Shown: positions 24,801-30,690 of the stretch, one piece after another
Layout of the letters: each line of letters opens with the position of its first letter
Numbering within the stretch: the stretch's first letter is position 1
Assembly: GCA_017456145.1 (NCBI GenBank)
Contig: JAFTJZ010000038.1
Span: 1 to 33,436 of the forward strand
Reading direction: 5' to 3'
Length of the DNA: 33,436 bases
Source: Clostridia bacterium
Lineage (GTDB): Bacteria > Bacillota > Clostridia > Oscillospirales > CAG-272
Made by a program: the position numbers and the translations under genes
Notes under the pieces: generated by a model
Seen by the model: the letters and a program-made list of their open reading frames with translations, nothing else
Databases searched by the model: none
Told to the model about the DNA's origin: nothing

Positions 24801-25385
24801 TTTGTACTCTGCCTGATCGTAATCATTGGTCCATCTCTTGGCAAAGGTGATGGAACGGGACTCACTGAAGGCCGCACCGCCGTTGATATAGAACTCACGC
24901 TCAATCGCAGCGGACTTACCCACGATAGGGTAATAATACACACGAACGCTGTACAGACCGGGAGTCACGCCGCTCTTTTTGAAACTGACTTTGCCGTCAC
25001 CGGGGGTGTACAGGCAAGGTGTGCCTTCAATTTCAGCCTTGAAGATGCCCTGCAGGCTTGCGTCGTTGACGGTATTGCCGTCTGTCAGAAGTGCATACTG
25101 TTCTGCAGTCAGCCAATCCAGCGTCGTGTTTTCCTCATCGAGATCCTCGATGGCGTCGAATACCACAGCCTTATCGGGTGTGTCATACTGCCCGAACGTC
25201 TTCTGGTACTCGCTGTACGAAATTGACTCGAGCTCTTCCTTGTAATCAGCAATCGTCTTTTCTGTGACGGTGTTGAAGGCAGCCTCTTCGCCTTCTGCTG
25301 CGGAAACCGAAATAATTCCGGCACCGAGCATGAGCGTCAAAGCGAGCAAGAAAGAAACCACTCTTTGAAATTTCGCTTTTCTCAT
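21834..25385 (-). CDS. Giant extracellular solute-binding protein with N-terminal beta-sandwich domains
   Basis: First gene of the operon, 1183 residues; ordinary family 1 binding proteins have about 420-550. Residues 1-29 are a signal peptide (FLLALTLMLGAGIISVSA-A) with no lipobox Cys, so membrane anchoring is not by lipid. Residues 115-320 and 340-530 look like two carbohydrate-binding beta-sandwiches (SGVTPGLYSVRVYYYPIVGK; VDSTGLYSFDFRYKQS). Residues 535-660 are helical. The binding fold runs about 668-1085: ALEVWVAYGRDQSQVIRNLV, LPSILAGMGPDVYLGLDSG, GLPEIQGFPMMFVRIDVL, IPTTWEDIY, NCAIAGVTADVIV and the WEFLKWFTGADAQ motif. A further 100-residue helical tail follows INKEINRKRAEFKL. RBS AGGAGGAAA at 25399-25391. 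It probably captures an oligosaccharide for one or both permease pairs. Confidence 0.9.
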   Translation of the reverse strand: MRKAKFQRVVSFLLALTLMLGAGIISVSAAEGEEAAFNTVTEKTIADYKEELESISYSEYQKTFGQYDTPDKAVVFDAIEDLDEENTTLDWLTAEQYALLTDGNTVNDASLQGIFKAEIEGTPCLYTPGDGKVSFKKSGVTPGLYSVRVYYYPIVGKSAAIEREFYINGGAAFSESRSITFAKRWTNDYDQAEYKLAKGESADSYLSKASELGLTATKEDREDGTYILYEFPDLWTEEISTYLNDTLGARFMTTDLEKNELRPTAVQSPEWCTYELCDSQGFYAEAFRYIIEPDEDGNVMLTLKGVNEAMAIAKIELYPVEDTITYAEYIAKYANAPKGESVIKLEAEYTDTTATNTVYPAEDRASAATSPVDTSRTLLNTIGGEKWGTPGQTVTYKFKVDSTGLYSFDFRYKQSVLDGLFVSRAIKLYSEGLAEGADGYYDGYPFLEASAARFNYSSYWQSSGVVDGSLDENGEQINHEFYLVEGVEYTLQLEVTLGSMASVINEIEDILNCINTDYLSILRLTGTSPDDYRDYNFTRVMPQTLADMVRQSDRLYAVAEELKAVAGENSSTVASLEKVAETLFEMHDEDKIAPNLEQLKTHIGSLGTFLSDAKKQPLLLDYILVQSDDNDLPVAEPGFFKKVGHEISSFIQSFLRDYNAMGAMSEIEGEALEVWVAYGRDQSQVIRNLVTNDFTYDSGIPVDLKLITGGTLLPSILAGMGPDVYLGLDSGSVINYAIRGALLTVDVKSDGTVREDFDEVTENFTDAAMLVLGIANADDEYHYYGLPEIQGFPMMFVRIDVLAEMNIDIPTTWEDIYMAQTVLEGNNMEIGLTTDYQVFLYQGGSELFADDGMRINLDSKEGLDAFETMCTLFTMRGFPYSYSAANRFRTGEMPILVADYTGMYNQLKVFATEIEGLWKMVPLPGTMDKTTGQINNCAIAGVTADVIVHGCDREDEAWEFLKWFTGADAQTAYANDMVAIIGDSAKHNTANRQALESMPWTTEELVEIRKQFNNLASVPNYPGAYYIGRYTNFAFLAAYNDDADPVASLLSYINSINKEINRKRAEFKLETLEIGQTLADKRITQAITALEILGEDDAYFTDLSITVSAAFSDEEIVLLQDYSDQLMEKLSSVDESTYFVKVSRQDQAKKSDGGYDIDELSYEQMIYFAAQCIADAANALSTY

Positions 25386-25754
25386 GTAACTTTCCTCCTA
25401 CAAGATTTTCACAAAACGCATGGAAAAGTGCGTTTTGCGGCTTGGGTGCGCTCCCACAAATGCCGGATTCCCGCCGATATTCCGTCCCGGGAATGAGACG
25501 GCGGCAGGATCGCTTTTCCCCATTCGCGCTCGGCTTTTTGTCGTACGCGGACAGAGAGAACGGAGCTGCGCGGTTGTCCCGACCGTGCAAAGCCGTAAAA
25601 AAGCATGGGAACGCCACCGGTCACCGACCCGGAAGTCGGCATTATTGTGGATGTACAGGTGTCATCCTCGCACCCGAGAATGCCCTGTGCCTCACGAAAA
25701 AGGGTGAAATGCACCGCTCAGACGAGCATTTGCGCAGTACGCCCTAAATTGAGA
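25386..25754 (-). promoter_or_regulatory. Long structured 5' leader of the seven-gene operon
   Basis: About 370 nt separate the predicted transcription start (near 25754) from the start codon. The leader is GC-rich, unlike the AT-rich gap upstream of the promoter. Minus-strand hairpins include GGATG...CATCC (25667-25649), CCGAC...GTCGG (25639-25624) and, just before the ribosome binding site, a perfect 9-bp stem TGCGTTTTG/CAAAACGCA (25437-25412). I match it to no known riboswitch. It could hold an attenuator, a protein-binding site or a stability element. Confidence 0.5.
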
Positions 25755-25761
25755 TGCTAAT

Positions 25762-25790
25762 ATGATACCACAAGGCGGCGCAGATGTCAA
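25762..25790 (-). promoter_or_regulatory. Promoter of the seven-gene glycan transport operon
   Basis: Minus strand: TTGACA (25790-25785), 17-nt spacer, TATCAT (25767-25762). It is the only good promoter upstream of the binding-protein gene, and no gap inside the operon exceeds 47 bp. Confidence 0.8.
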
Positions 25791-25828
25791 GAGATTGATG
25801 AAAATGAAAATTTTGTGTGATCCCCATC

Positions 25829-25874
25829 AAAACGCCCACAAGCAGCCTTTCCCGCTCCTGCGGCGGTTTTTTTT
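25829..25874. terminator. Insulating terminator upstream of the transport operon
   Basis: AAAACGCC...GGCGGTTTTTTTT with an inner GCAG/CTGC pair; one bulged G in the outer stem. It has a run of eight T on the plus strand and TTTTGAT on the minus strand. It would stop read-through from the cysteine desulfurase gene into the operon. Confidence 0.6.
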
Positions 25875-26254
25875 CGCTGTTTTCGGCCAAAAATAATCTA
25901 CATCATAAAATTGCACAAACGCAAATGGTAACCGAAATTTACTTTTTCAAATATTTGCGCACGTTTTTCGTCTGATTTTCCCATGAAATTCGCGTAATCT
26001 CATAGAATCATTCCATCTCGGCTGTTTTAAGTAAATATATTTTACCCATTTCCGTTATCATCGGTTGCGCTCGCAACGGTTTGGCGAATATTCGACATAG
26101 GCAAGTTGCACAATTTTCGACATAAAATTTCTACGCCCATGAAAAGCAAAATTTTTCTCGATTTTTTTCGACTCCTCACGTCAAAAAAACAAATTACCCC
26201 TTTGTTTTTTCCATATTTTTCATTTATTTTACATTTGCACCCATATTTTTTATT
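25875..26254. other. AT-rich gene-free stretch
   Basis: Between the terminator and the cysteine desulfurase stop I see no ORF with a ribosome binding site, no tRNA and no clear terminator for the desulfurase gene. Two short motifs recur: TTGCACAA at 25911 and 26106, and TTCGACATA at 26091 and 26116. A small hairpin GTTGC-GCTC-GCAAC is at 26064-26077. The composition contrasts sharply with the GC-rich genes on either side. Confidence 0.5.
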
Positions 26255-27430
26255 TCATCCCAATTCAGGATATAAAACAGACCCGCGGAGGTCCAAGGAA
26301 CGCAATTTTCGAACCCCCTGCACGGTCACCGCAAGCGTCCGTTCCACCTCAGCAAACGTGTTTTCGGCACCAAGCGAATAACGGATCGCCGACATGGCGC
26401 TCTCCTTGTCGCGCCCCATGGACAAAAGCACCTTGGAAGGGCGTGTTCCCGCGGAGGAGCACGCCGATCCTGCCGACACGCAGATCCCGTGCCGATCCAA
26501 CCACAGCACCAGCGATGCGCCCGACACGCAATCGACGGAGACGTTTACCGTACCGGGCAGCTGCAAAGCCGCATCCGCCCAACCATTGACCGTCACGCCG
26601 GGAATGGCAAGCAGCCCATCCAACAGCAGCGCAGACAGCTGCCGCAGCTTTTTCGCTTTTTCTTCCCTGCCTTCTGCGGCCATGGCAAGCGCCGTTGACA
26701 TTCCCACCGCCAAGGCAACCGATTCTGTACCGCTGCGCCGTCCCATTTCCTGGCCTCCGCCCGTCAATAATGGTGCCGGATCCGTACCGCGTCGCGCGTA
26801 CAGTATGCCGACCCCTCGCGGCGCCCCCAATTTATGCCCGGAAACCGACAGATAATCCACGCCCAGCGCATGCGCGTCGATCCTTTGCGTAGGTGCGGCG
26901 GCAACCGCATCGCAGAGAATACGCACCCCTGCCGCACGTGCCAGCTCCGCTGCCTGCTCGATTGGCTGCAGTACACCCGTTTCGTGATTGGCGTACATCA
27001 GCGTCAAAAGCGAGCAATCGCCCGCCGCCAGTTCTCGCGAAAGCGCGTCTGTACATATTGTTCCACGCGGCAGCACGGGCAACATGGTCACATGCCGCCC
27101 CGCGGTTGCCATAGAAAGAGCGGTCTCCCGCACGGCGGGATGCTCCAGCTCCGAGGTCAGAATACGCCCCTTCCCTGCCCCGCAGCGAATCGCCCAATTG
27201 TCGCTCTCGGTTCCTCCCGAGGTAAAGTAAATTTCGTCGGGATGGGCACCAAGACAGGCCGCCGCGCCTTCTCGCGCCTCATCCAATGCTCTGCGCGCCC
27301 GGACGCCCTCCGCGTAAAGGGAAGAAGGATTTCCGTATTCCCCTCCAAAGTAGGGCAGCATCGCAGACAGCACCCGCGCATCGACAGCACATCCCGCCGC
27401 ATGATCCATAAATATCCGTTTTTCGTCCAT
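26255..27430 (-). CDS. Cysteine desulfurase, NifS/IscS type
   Basis: A PLP enzyme that takes sulfur from cysteine as a persulfide for Fe-S clusters or thiolated tRNA. The start is ATG 27430 (GGAGG 8 bp upstream), giving 391 residues. Fold-type I landmarks: MDHAAGCAVD, TSGGTESDN, the PLP-contact His in SELEHPAVRE, YANHETGVLQPI, the PLP Lys in VSGHKLGAPRG (residue 200), GGGQEMGRRSGTE, and the catalytic Cys in SAGSACSSAGTRPSKVLLSMG (residue 324). One conserved position differs: the family motif DAVQ (or DAAQ) reads DAVAAAPTQRID, so the Gln that normally contacts the PLP ring oxygen is Ala. There is no iscU, thiI or mnmA neighbour; the gene stands alone under its own promoter. A role in tRNA thiolation or general sulfur transfer is possible but not shown. 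Confidence 0.92.
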   Translation of the reverse strand: MDEKRIFMDHAAGCAVDARVLSAMLPYFGGEYGNPSSLYAEGVRARRALDEAREGAAACLGAHPDEIYFTSGGTESDNWAIRCGAGKGRILTSELEHPAVRETALSMATAGRHVTMLPVLPRGTICTDALSRELAAGDCSLLTLMYANHETGVLQPIEQAAELARAAGVRILCDAVAAAPTQRIDAHALGVDYLSVSGHKLGAPRGVGILYARRGTDPAPLLTGGGQEMGRRSGTESVALAVGMSTALAMAAEGREEKAKKLRQLSALLLDGLLAIPGVTVNGWADAALQLPGTVNVSVDCVSGASLVLWLDRHGICVSAGSACSSAGTRPSKVLLSMGRDKESAMSAIRYSLGAENTFAEVERTLAVTVQGVRKLRSLDLRGSVLYPELG

Positions 27431-27459
27431 CAACCAACCTCCGTGTTTTTTCTCTCATC

Positions 27460-27488
27460 AGTTTACCACACATGCCGCCCGCCGTCAA
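27460..27488 (-). promoter_or_regulatory. Cysteine desulfurase promoter
   Basis: Minus strand: TTGACG (27488-27483), 17-nt spacer, TAAACT (27465-27460). Confidence 0.7.
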
Positions 27489-27507
27489 GACTTTTTTCCG
27501 ATTTCAA

Positions 27508-27542
27508 GCAAAAAGGGCTGTTTCGCTTTCGCGATTCAGCCC
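27508..27542 (-). terminator. Terminator of the small transcript
   Basis: On the minus strand: GGGCTG, a 16-nt loop that can itself pair (CGCGAAAGCG), CAGCCC, then TTTTT. It lies 11 bp past the TAA at 27554 and also blocks read-through into the desulfurase promoter. Confidence 0.85.
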
Positions 27543-27553
27543 AAGGTATTGAC

Positions 27554-27649
27554 TTATTTTGCATATTCCCGCAGTGTTTCGACTACGGTGATAAAGCGCT
27601 CATGGTTGCGGATACCGTCATAACGACTGCTCTGTAAGCGATCCAGCAT
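27554..27649 (-). CDS. Possible short ORF or gene remnant inside a small transcript
   Basis: Unrecognised. From the ATG at 27649 it reads 31 codons, MLDRLQSSRYDGIRNHERFI then TVVETLREYAK and TAA. The frame stays open upstream through HELTEHTHCYY to a stop at about 27690. The composition looks like real protein, an amphipathic helical tail, but no ribosome binding site precedes the ATG and the longer frame has no start. A good promoter (27688-27715) and a strong terminator (27508-27542) frame it closely. It could therefore be a remnant of a longer gene, or the locus could be a small RNA of about 170 nt. No function is proposed. Confidence 0.3.
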   Translation of the reverse strand: MLDRLQSSRYDGIRNHERFITVVETLREYAK

Positions 27650-27687
27650 ATAGTAGCAATGCGTATGTTCTGTGAGCTCATGGTTAT

Positions 27688-27715
27688 ATTATAGCAAATC
27701 TTCACAGAAAATCAA
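27688..27715 (-). promoter_or_regulatory. Promoter of the small transcript
   Basis: Minus strand: TTGATT (27715-27710), 16-nt spacer, TATAAT (27693-27688). Transcription would start near 27681 and end at the terminator at 27508-27542. Confidence 0.6.
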
Positions 27716-27725
27716 GCATCAACTC

Positions 27726-27749
27726 CTTGTTAACAAGCTCAAGCGCTTG
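27726..27749. other. Two tandem short palindromes
   Basis: CTTGTTAACAAG (27726-27737) and CAAGCGCTTG (27740-27749) lie just upstream of the small-transcript promoter. Both are perfect. They share the CTTG/CAAG ends and could be operator half-sites. Confidence 0.4.
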
Positions 27750-27754
27750 TTGAG

Positions 27755-27784
27755 AAAAAGGCTGCCCCACAGCCGTGGACAGCC
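27755..27784 (-). terminator. Terminator of the 83-aa protein gene
   Basis: Minus strand: GGCTGTCCAC, loop GGCT, GTGGGGCAGCC, then TTTTT, six bases past the stop codon. Confidence 0.85.
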
Positions 27785-27790
27785 TAAGCA

Positions 27791-28042
27791 TCAGATATTC
27801 ATCTCTCCGTACCGAAGATCGCGCACCAACCGCTGCATCGGCTCGCCGTCGGGGGTATTGCGGGCTCTGTCAAGAAAGGCTGCCCGATCCCGCTCGTTCA
27901 TTTTCGCATAGACCTCCATGACGTGCATATCCCGCGCCACTGCCAGCATAAGGCCGCGCGGCATCCCCGCGTCCGGTGTCTCCCTCATCTCATCCTCGTC
28001 ATATGCACCTCTTTGTGCCGCCGTCAATTCTCCGTCTGCCAT
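27791..28042 (-). CDS. Small conserved-looking protein, function unknown
   Basis: An 83-residue, mostly helical, charged protein. I start it at ATG 28042, which has GAGGA 8 bp upstream; a GTG two codons earlier sits too close to that site. The N-terminal half is acidic (GAYDEDEMRETPDAG). The segment MPRGLMLAVARDMHVMEVYAKMNERDRAAFLDRA, then PMQRLVRDL, vaguely recalls small Firmicutes proteins with a PxGFGMALA...AM..F..M....K pattern, so it may belong to that uncharacterised group. It has its own terminator and possibly its own promoter at 28136-28165, with a hairpin in the leader. It is separate from deoD upstream. Confidence 0.7.
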   Translation of the reverse strand: MADGELTAAQRGAYDEDEMRETPDAGMPRGLMLAVARDMHVMEVYAKMNERDRAAFLDRARNTPDGEPMQRLVRDLRYGEMNI

Positions 28043-28085
28043 TTTCACAGTCCTCTTCTTTCCAAAGATTTGTGAAAATAGTATG

Positions 28086-28122
28086 CCACCCCGAGCGCGG
28101 CATCATGCGACGGACGGGGTGG
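28086..28122. terminator. GC hairpin between deoD and the 83-aa gene
   Basis: CCACCCCG / CGGGGTGG, an 8-bp perfect stem with a 21-nt loop. Flanks are TATTTTT on the plus strand and CATACTATTTTC on the minus strand. It may end deoD transcripts or sit in the leader of the small gene. Confidence 0.5.
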
Positions 28123-28135
28123 GTATTTTTAACAG

Positions 28136-28165
28136 ATGATAACAGCATCCAAGGTGCAAGGTCAA
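28136..28165 (-). promoter_or_regulatory. Possible promoter of the 83-aa gene
   Basis: Minus strand: TTGACC (28165-28160), 18-nt spacer, TATCAT (28141-28136), the same -10 as the transport operon. Confidence 0.45.
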
Positions 28166-28173
28166 CTTTAAAA

Positions 28174-28929
28174 TCAAAGTCGCGGCAGCTTTTCCAGCTC
28201 GACGGCCGTATCCAGCGCCAGAGTGATCATTTCGTTCAAGCCCTCCTGCCGCTCCATCACGGGCAGTTCCTCGCCCGTCAGAATATGATTGGACACGGTG
28301 CAGACGGTCAGTGCACGGCGGGCAAAGCGCGCCGCGTTCATGTACAGTGCAGCGCCCTCCATCTCAACCGCCAAAACTCCCATCTCAGCCCAGCGCTTGT
28401 TGATCTGCCGAGCCCGCTCCTCACCGTCCGTATAGTACCGATCGGTGGAAAGCAGATTGCCGACGTGACAGCAAAGCCCGCGCTCCTTTGCCAGAGCCGC
28501 CGCAATGCGCAGCGTGTCAAAATCGGCGATGGGTGCCATGCGTCCTCTCAACTCAAACATATCCTCGTAGGAGGAATCGGTGCAGCAGCCCATTCCCAGT
28601 ACGATCGAGCGAGTATGAACGTCCTCACGGATCGCCCCCGCCGTGCCAACACGGAGAATGGTCTCCACGCCATAATATTTGTACAGCTCATAAGAATACA
28701 GCGCGATCGACGGCATTCCCATTCCGCTGGCCATCACGCTGACCCGTGCGCCCTTATACTCTCCTGTATATCCCTGCACGCCGCGAATGTTGTTGACCAG
28801 CACCGCATCCTCCAGATATGTTTCTGCGATATATCGGGCGCGCAGCGGGTCGCCCGGCATCAGCACCGTGTTACCGAAATCCCCCTTCTTTGCCGCAATG
28901 TGCGGGGTGGGACACATCATTTCCGTCAT
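28174..28929 (-). CDS. deoD: Purine-nucleoside phosphorylase, hexameric DeoD type
   Basis: Phosphorolysis of purine (deoxy)nucleosides to base and (deoxy)ribose 1-phosphate, cytoplasmic. I choose ATG 28929, six bases after AGGAG, giving 251 residues. Family markers: TPHIAAKKGDFGNTVLMPGDPLRARYIAE (phosphate-binding Arg), GMGMPSIALYSYEL, RVGTAGAI, the substrate Glu in EMEGAALY, and the late ERQ segment that supplies the Arg of the active-site loop. The catalytic Asp of the SDHI motif (Asp204 in E. coli) is replaced: codons here read TCC AAT CAT ATT, that is SNHI. Hexameric enzymes use that Asp to protonate N7 of 6-aminopurines, so this enzyme may prefer inosine and guanosine (inference). It is third in an operon after the CPBP protease and tadA, with 65 bp to tadA. 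Confidence 0.93.
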   Translation of the reverse strand: MTEMMCPTPHIAAKKGDFGNTVLMPGDPLRARYIAETYLEDAVLVNNIRGVQGYTGEYKGARVSVMASGMGMPSIALYSYELYKYYGVETILRVGTAGAIREDVHTRSIVLGMGCCTDSSYEDMFELRGRMAPIADFDTLRIAAALAKERGLCCHVGNLLSTDRYYTDGEERARQINKRWAEMGVLAVEMEGAALYMNAARFARRALTVCTVSNHILTGEELPVMERQEGLNEMITLALDTAVELEKLPRL

Positions 28930-28994
28930 CAGCTGCTCCTTTCTCACGTTTCAAGAACGCGGATCAAATTTTCGGGAAATTTCAAAATATCTTT

Positions 28995-29486
28995 TCAACA
29001 TAAGCTCCTTGGTCGTCGAAGGCTCTCCCGTTTCTTCTCAAAAAATTCCGACAGCACCGCCGCGCATTCACACGCCAGCACACCGCCCTCGGCGCGCAAG
29101 CGATGATTGAGCGGATAGGCGTCCATGTTCAGTACACTGCCACACGCTCCCGCCTTGGCATCCTTGGCACCAAAGACCACCCGTCCGATCCGCGCGTTGA
29201 TCAGCGCACCCGCGCACATCGGGCAAGGCTCCAGCGTCACGTAGAGCGTGCAGTCACTCAATCGCCAGCGACCCAGCTTACGGCACGCCTGCTCGACGCA
29301 AAGCAGCTCGGCGTGTGCGGTCGCCACTCCATCCGCCTCTCTGCGGTTGCCCGCCGCGGCAATGGCCTCCCCCTCACGCACAAGCACTGCTCCCACGGGA
29401 ACGTCCCCATGCTCGGCAGCCTGCCTTGCAAGGGTCAGAGCGTAAGCCATCCACTCCTGATCCGTGTTTTTCAGCATATTTGCCAT
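28995..29486 (-). CDS. tadA: tRNA-specific adenosine deaminase
   Basis: Converts A34 to inosine in the anticodon of tRNA-Arg(ACG), letting it read CGN codons; a zinc cytidine-deaminase-fold dimer. It has 163 residues. The zinc and proton-shuttle motif is HAE (58-60), and the two zinc Cys are in LEPCPMCAGALINARI (87-91). The segments DVPVGAVLVREGE and GRWRLSDCTLYVTLEPC are typical. AAGGGTG precedes the ATG, 12 bp after the CPBP gene, so they are co-transcribed. The C-terminal helix ends in an Arg-rich tail (KKRESLRRPRSLC) that likely contacts tRNA. Confidence 0.94.
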   Translation of the reverse strand: MANMLKNTDQEWMAYALTLARQAAEHGDVPVGAVLVREGEAIAAAGNRREADGVATAHAELLCVEQACRKLGRWRLSDCTLYVTLEPCPMCAGALINARIGRVVFGAKDAKAGACGSVLNMDAYPLNHRLRAEGGVLACECAAVLSEFFEKKRESLRRPRSLC

Positions 29487-29498
29487 ATTGTCACCCTT

Positions 29499-30539
29499 TT
29501 ATCCGTATACGTATCGAATGGCGAAGGTCAGCAGCCACAGCATCTGTCCGATGACGCAAATGACAAAGGTCAGCATCAGCGGCGAGAGAAAATAACGAAC
29601 GCGATACGCAGCACTCGGCATCTGCCGCTCCACAGTATCCTCATTCCATACGCCGCTCAATACCCCGACACCCTTTTCTCCGCGCGCACGTGCCCGCTCT
29701 CCCTTGATGACCAACCAAAGCAGCGCGATCAGGCCAACGCCGAAGATCACAGCATCCATCAGAGCCATAATGCGATTGCTCGATGTCAAATCCAAGCGAT
29801 CAATGACAATATCGTATACCACCGAGGTCAGATTGTTAAACAAGTGCAAGAGCACCGATGTCCAGATCGACTTGGTCTCCAGATAAATCAACGCCAGCAC
29901 GATGCCCGCCATCGTGGTGTAGAACAATTGTCCGATGTTCTGATGCATCAAACCAAAGAGCAGCGCGCTCCCGAGCACTGCCACCGTCTTGCCGTACGGG
30001 CGAAGGTTGTTGCATATGATGCCGCGGAAAAGAAATTCCTCGCAAAAGGCGGGAACAATCGCCGTGGAGATAAACAGCAGTACCCCTTCATAATCCTGCA
30101 GCGTCGAGTTTTCCCACAAAACCTCGCTGGAAAACGAGCCGTAACCGACAATACTCACCATCCAAGAATTGATAATGGCGCTGGAGCTGATGACCATCAT
30201 ACCGATCAGGATCAGCGCTGCACTCCCCTTGGGGAAGGTGGGTGAGAGCATCATGGGCACACGCTCGCGCCGCGGTGTGATCAGATAGAACAAGATTCCC
30301 GGCAGCATGAAGGAAAGCAAATAATCCAAGCTGTTACAAAGATCCTCCACCGCATATGCCGCGTTCTCATCCAGATAGTATTCGGCAAGCTGCACAACAG
30401 GATCAAACAGCTGACCCAAAACGTCAAATAAGATCAAAAACAACACCAGCGTCGCACCGAGGCGATTGGTGGTTCTTCGATACGCCAGATCTGCGGGCGT
30501 TGGCTGCGGTCTCCCCCGCCGCGTTAATAATGCTTTCAT
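29499..30539 (-). CDS. CPBP-family intramembrane metalloprotease
   Basis: A 346-residue membrane protein of the CAAX protease/Abi (Rce1-like) family, with eight or so helices. The three active-site motifs are FCEEFLFRGII (paired Glu and Arg), FGLMHQNIGQL (His) and LLHLFNN (His-xxx-Asn). The N-terminus is basic and cytosolic; the C-terminal 70 residues add a polar loop (RARGEKGVGVLSG) and a last helix. Bacterial members act in peptide maturation, bacteriocin self-immunity or stress signalling; nothing nearby shows which. First gene of the operon with tadA and deoD, from the promoter at 30571-30599. No strong ribosome binding site precedes the ATG (GAGAAAGGCAGAG). Confidence 0.9.
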   Translation of the reverse strand: MKALLTRRGRPQPTPADLAYRRTTNRLGATLVLFLILFDVLGQLFDPVVQLAEYYLDENAAYAVEDLCNSLDYLLSFMLPGILFYLITPRRERVPMMLSPTFPKGSAALILIGMMVISSSAIINSWMVSIVGYGSFSSEVLWENSTLQDYEGVLLFISTAIVPAFCEEFLFRGIICNNLRPYGKTVAVLGSALLFGLMHQNIGQLFYTTMAGIVLALIYLETKSIWTSVLLHLFNNLTSVVYDIVIDRLDLTSSNRIMALMDAVIFGVGLIALLWLVIKGERARARGEKGVGVLSGVWNEDTVERQMPSAAYRVRYFLSPLMLTFVICVIGQMLWLLTFAIRYVYG

Positions 30540-30570
30540 CCAATCTCTGCCTTTCTCTTTTTCTTACTTT

Positions 30571-30599
30571 ATTATATACGCCTATGACCGATCTGTCAA
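30571..30599 (-). promoter_or_regulatory. Promoter of the CPBP-tadA-deoD operon
   Basis: Minus strand: TTGACA (30599-30594), 17-nt spacer, TATAAT (30576-30571): perfect consensus. Confidence 0.85.
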
Positions 30600-30630
30600 G
30601 ACGTCTTGGGAACTTTTCCGCCGATTTTGG

Positions 30631-30670
30631 AAAAAAAGCAAAAGCCGCAAATCATTCTTGCGACTTTGCT
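30631..30670 (-). terminator. Terminator of the glnN-DUF2500 operon
   Basis: Minus strand: AGCAAAGTCGCAA, a 7-nt loop, TTGCGGCTTTTGCT, then seven T; one wobble pair and a bulge. Confidence 0.85.
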
Positions 30671-30690
30671 CAAAATGAAATTCAATGCTG

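Noticed and set aside
25409-25714. A 101-codon minus-strand frame in the operon leader, and an overlapping plus-strand frame of similar size
   Set aside because: No ribosome binding site and no recognisable fold; GC-rich sequence without stops is open in several frames at once. The region is better read as an untranslated leader.
25600-25715. CACAGGGCA in the leader, recalling the start of the cyclic-di-GMP-I riboswitch
   Set aside because: The other conserved parts (GCAAAGCCTCCGGCC-type loop and the GTAGGTAGCGGGGTT receptor) are absent.
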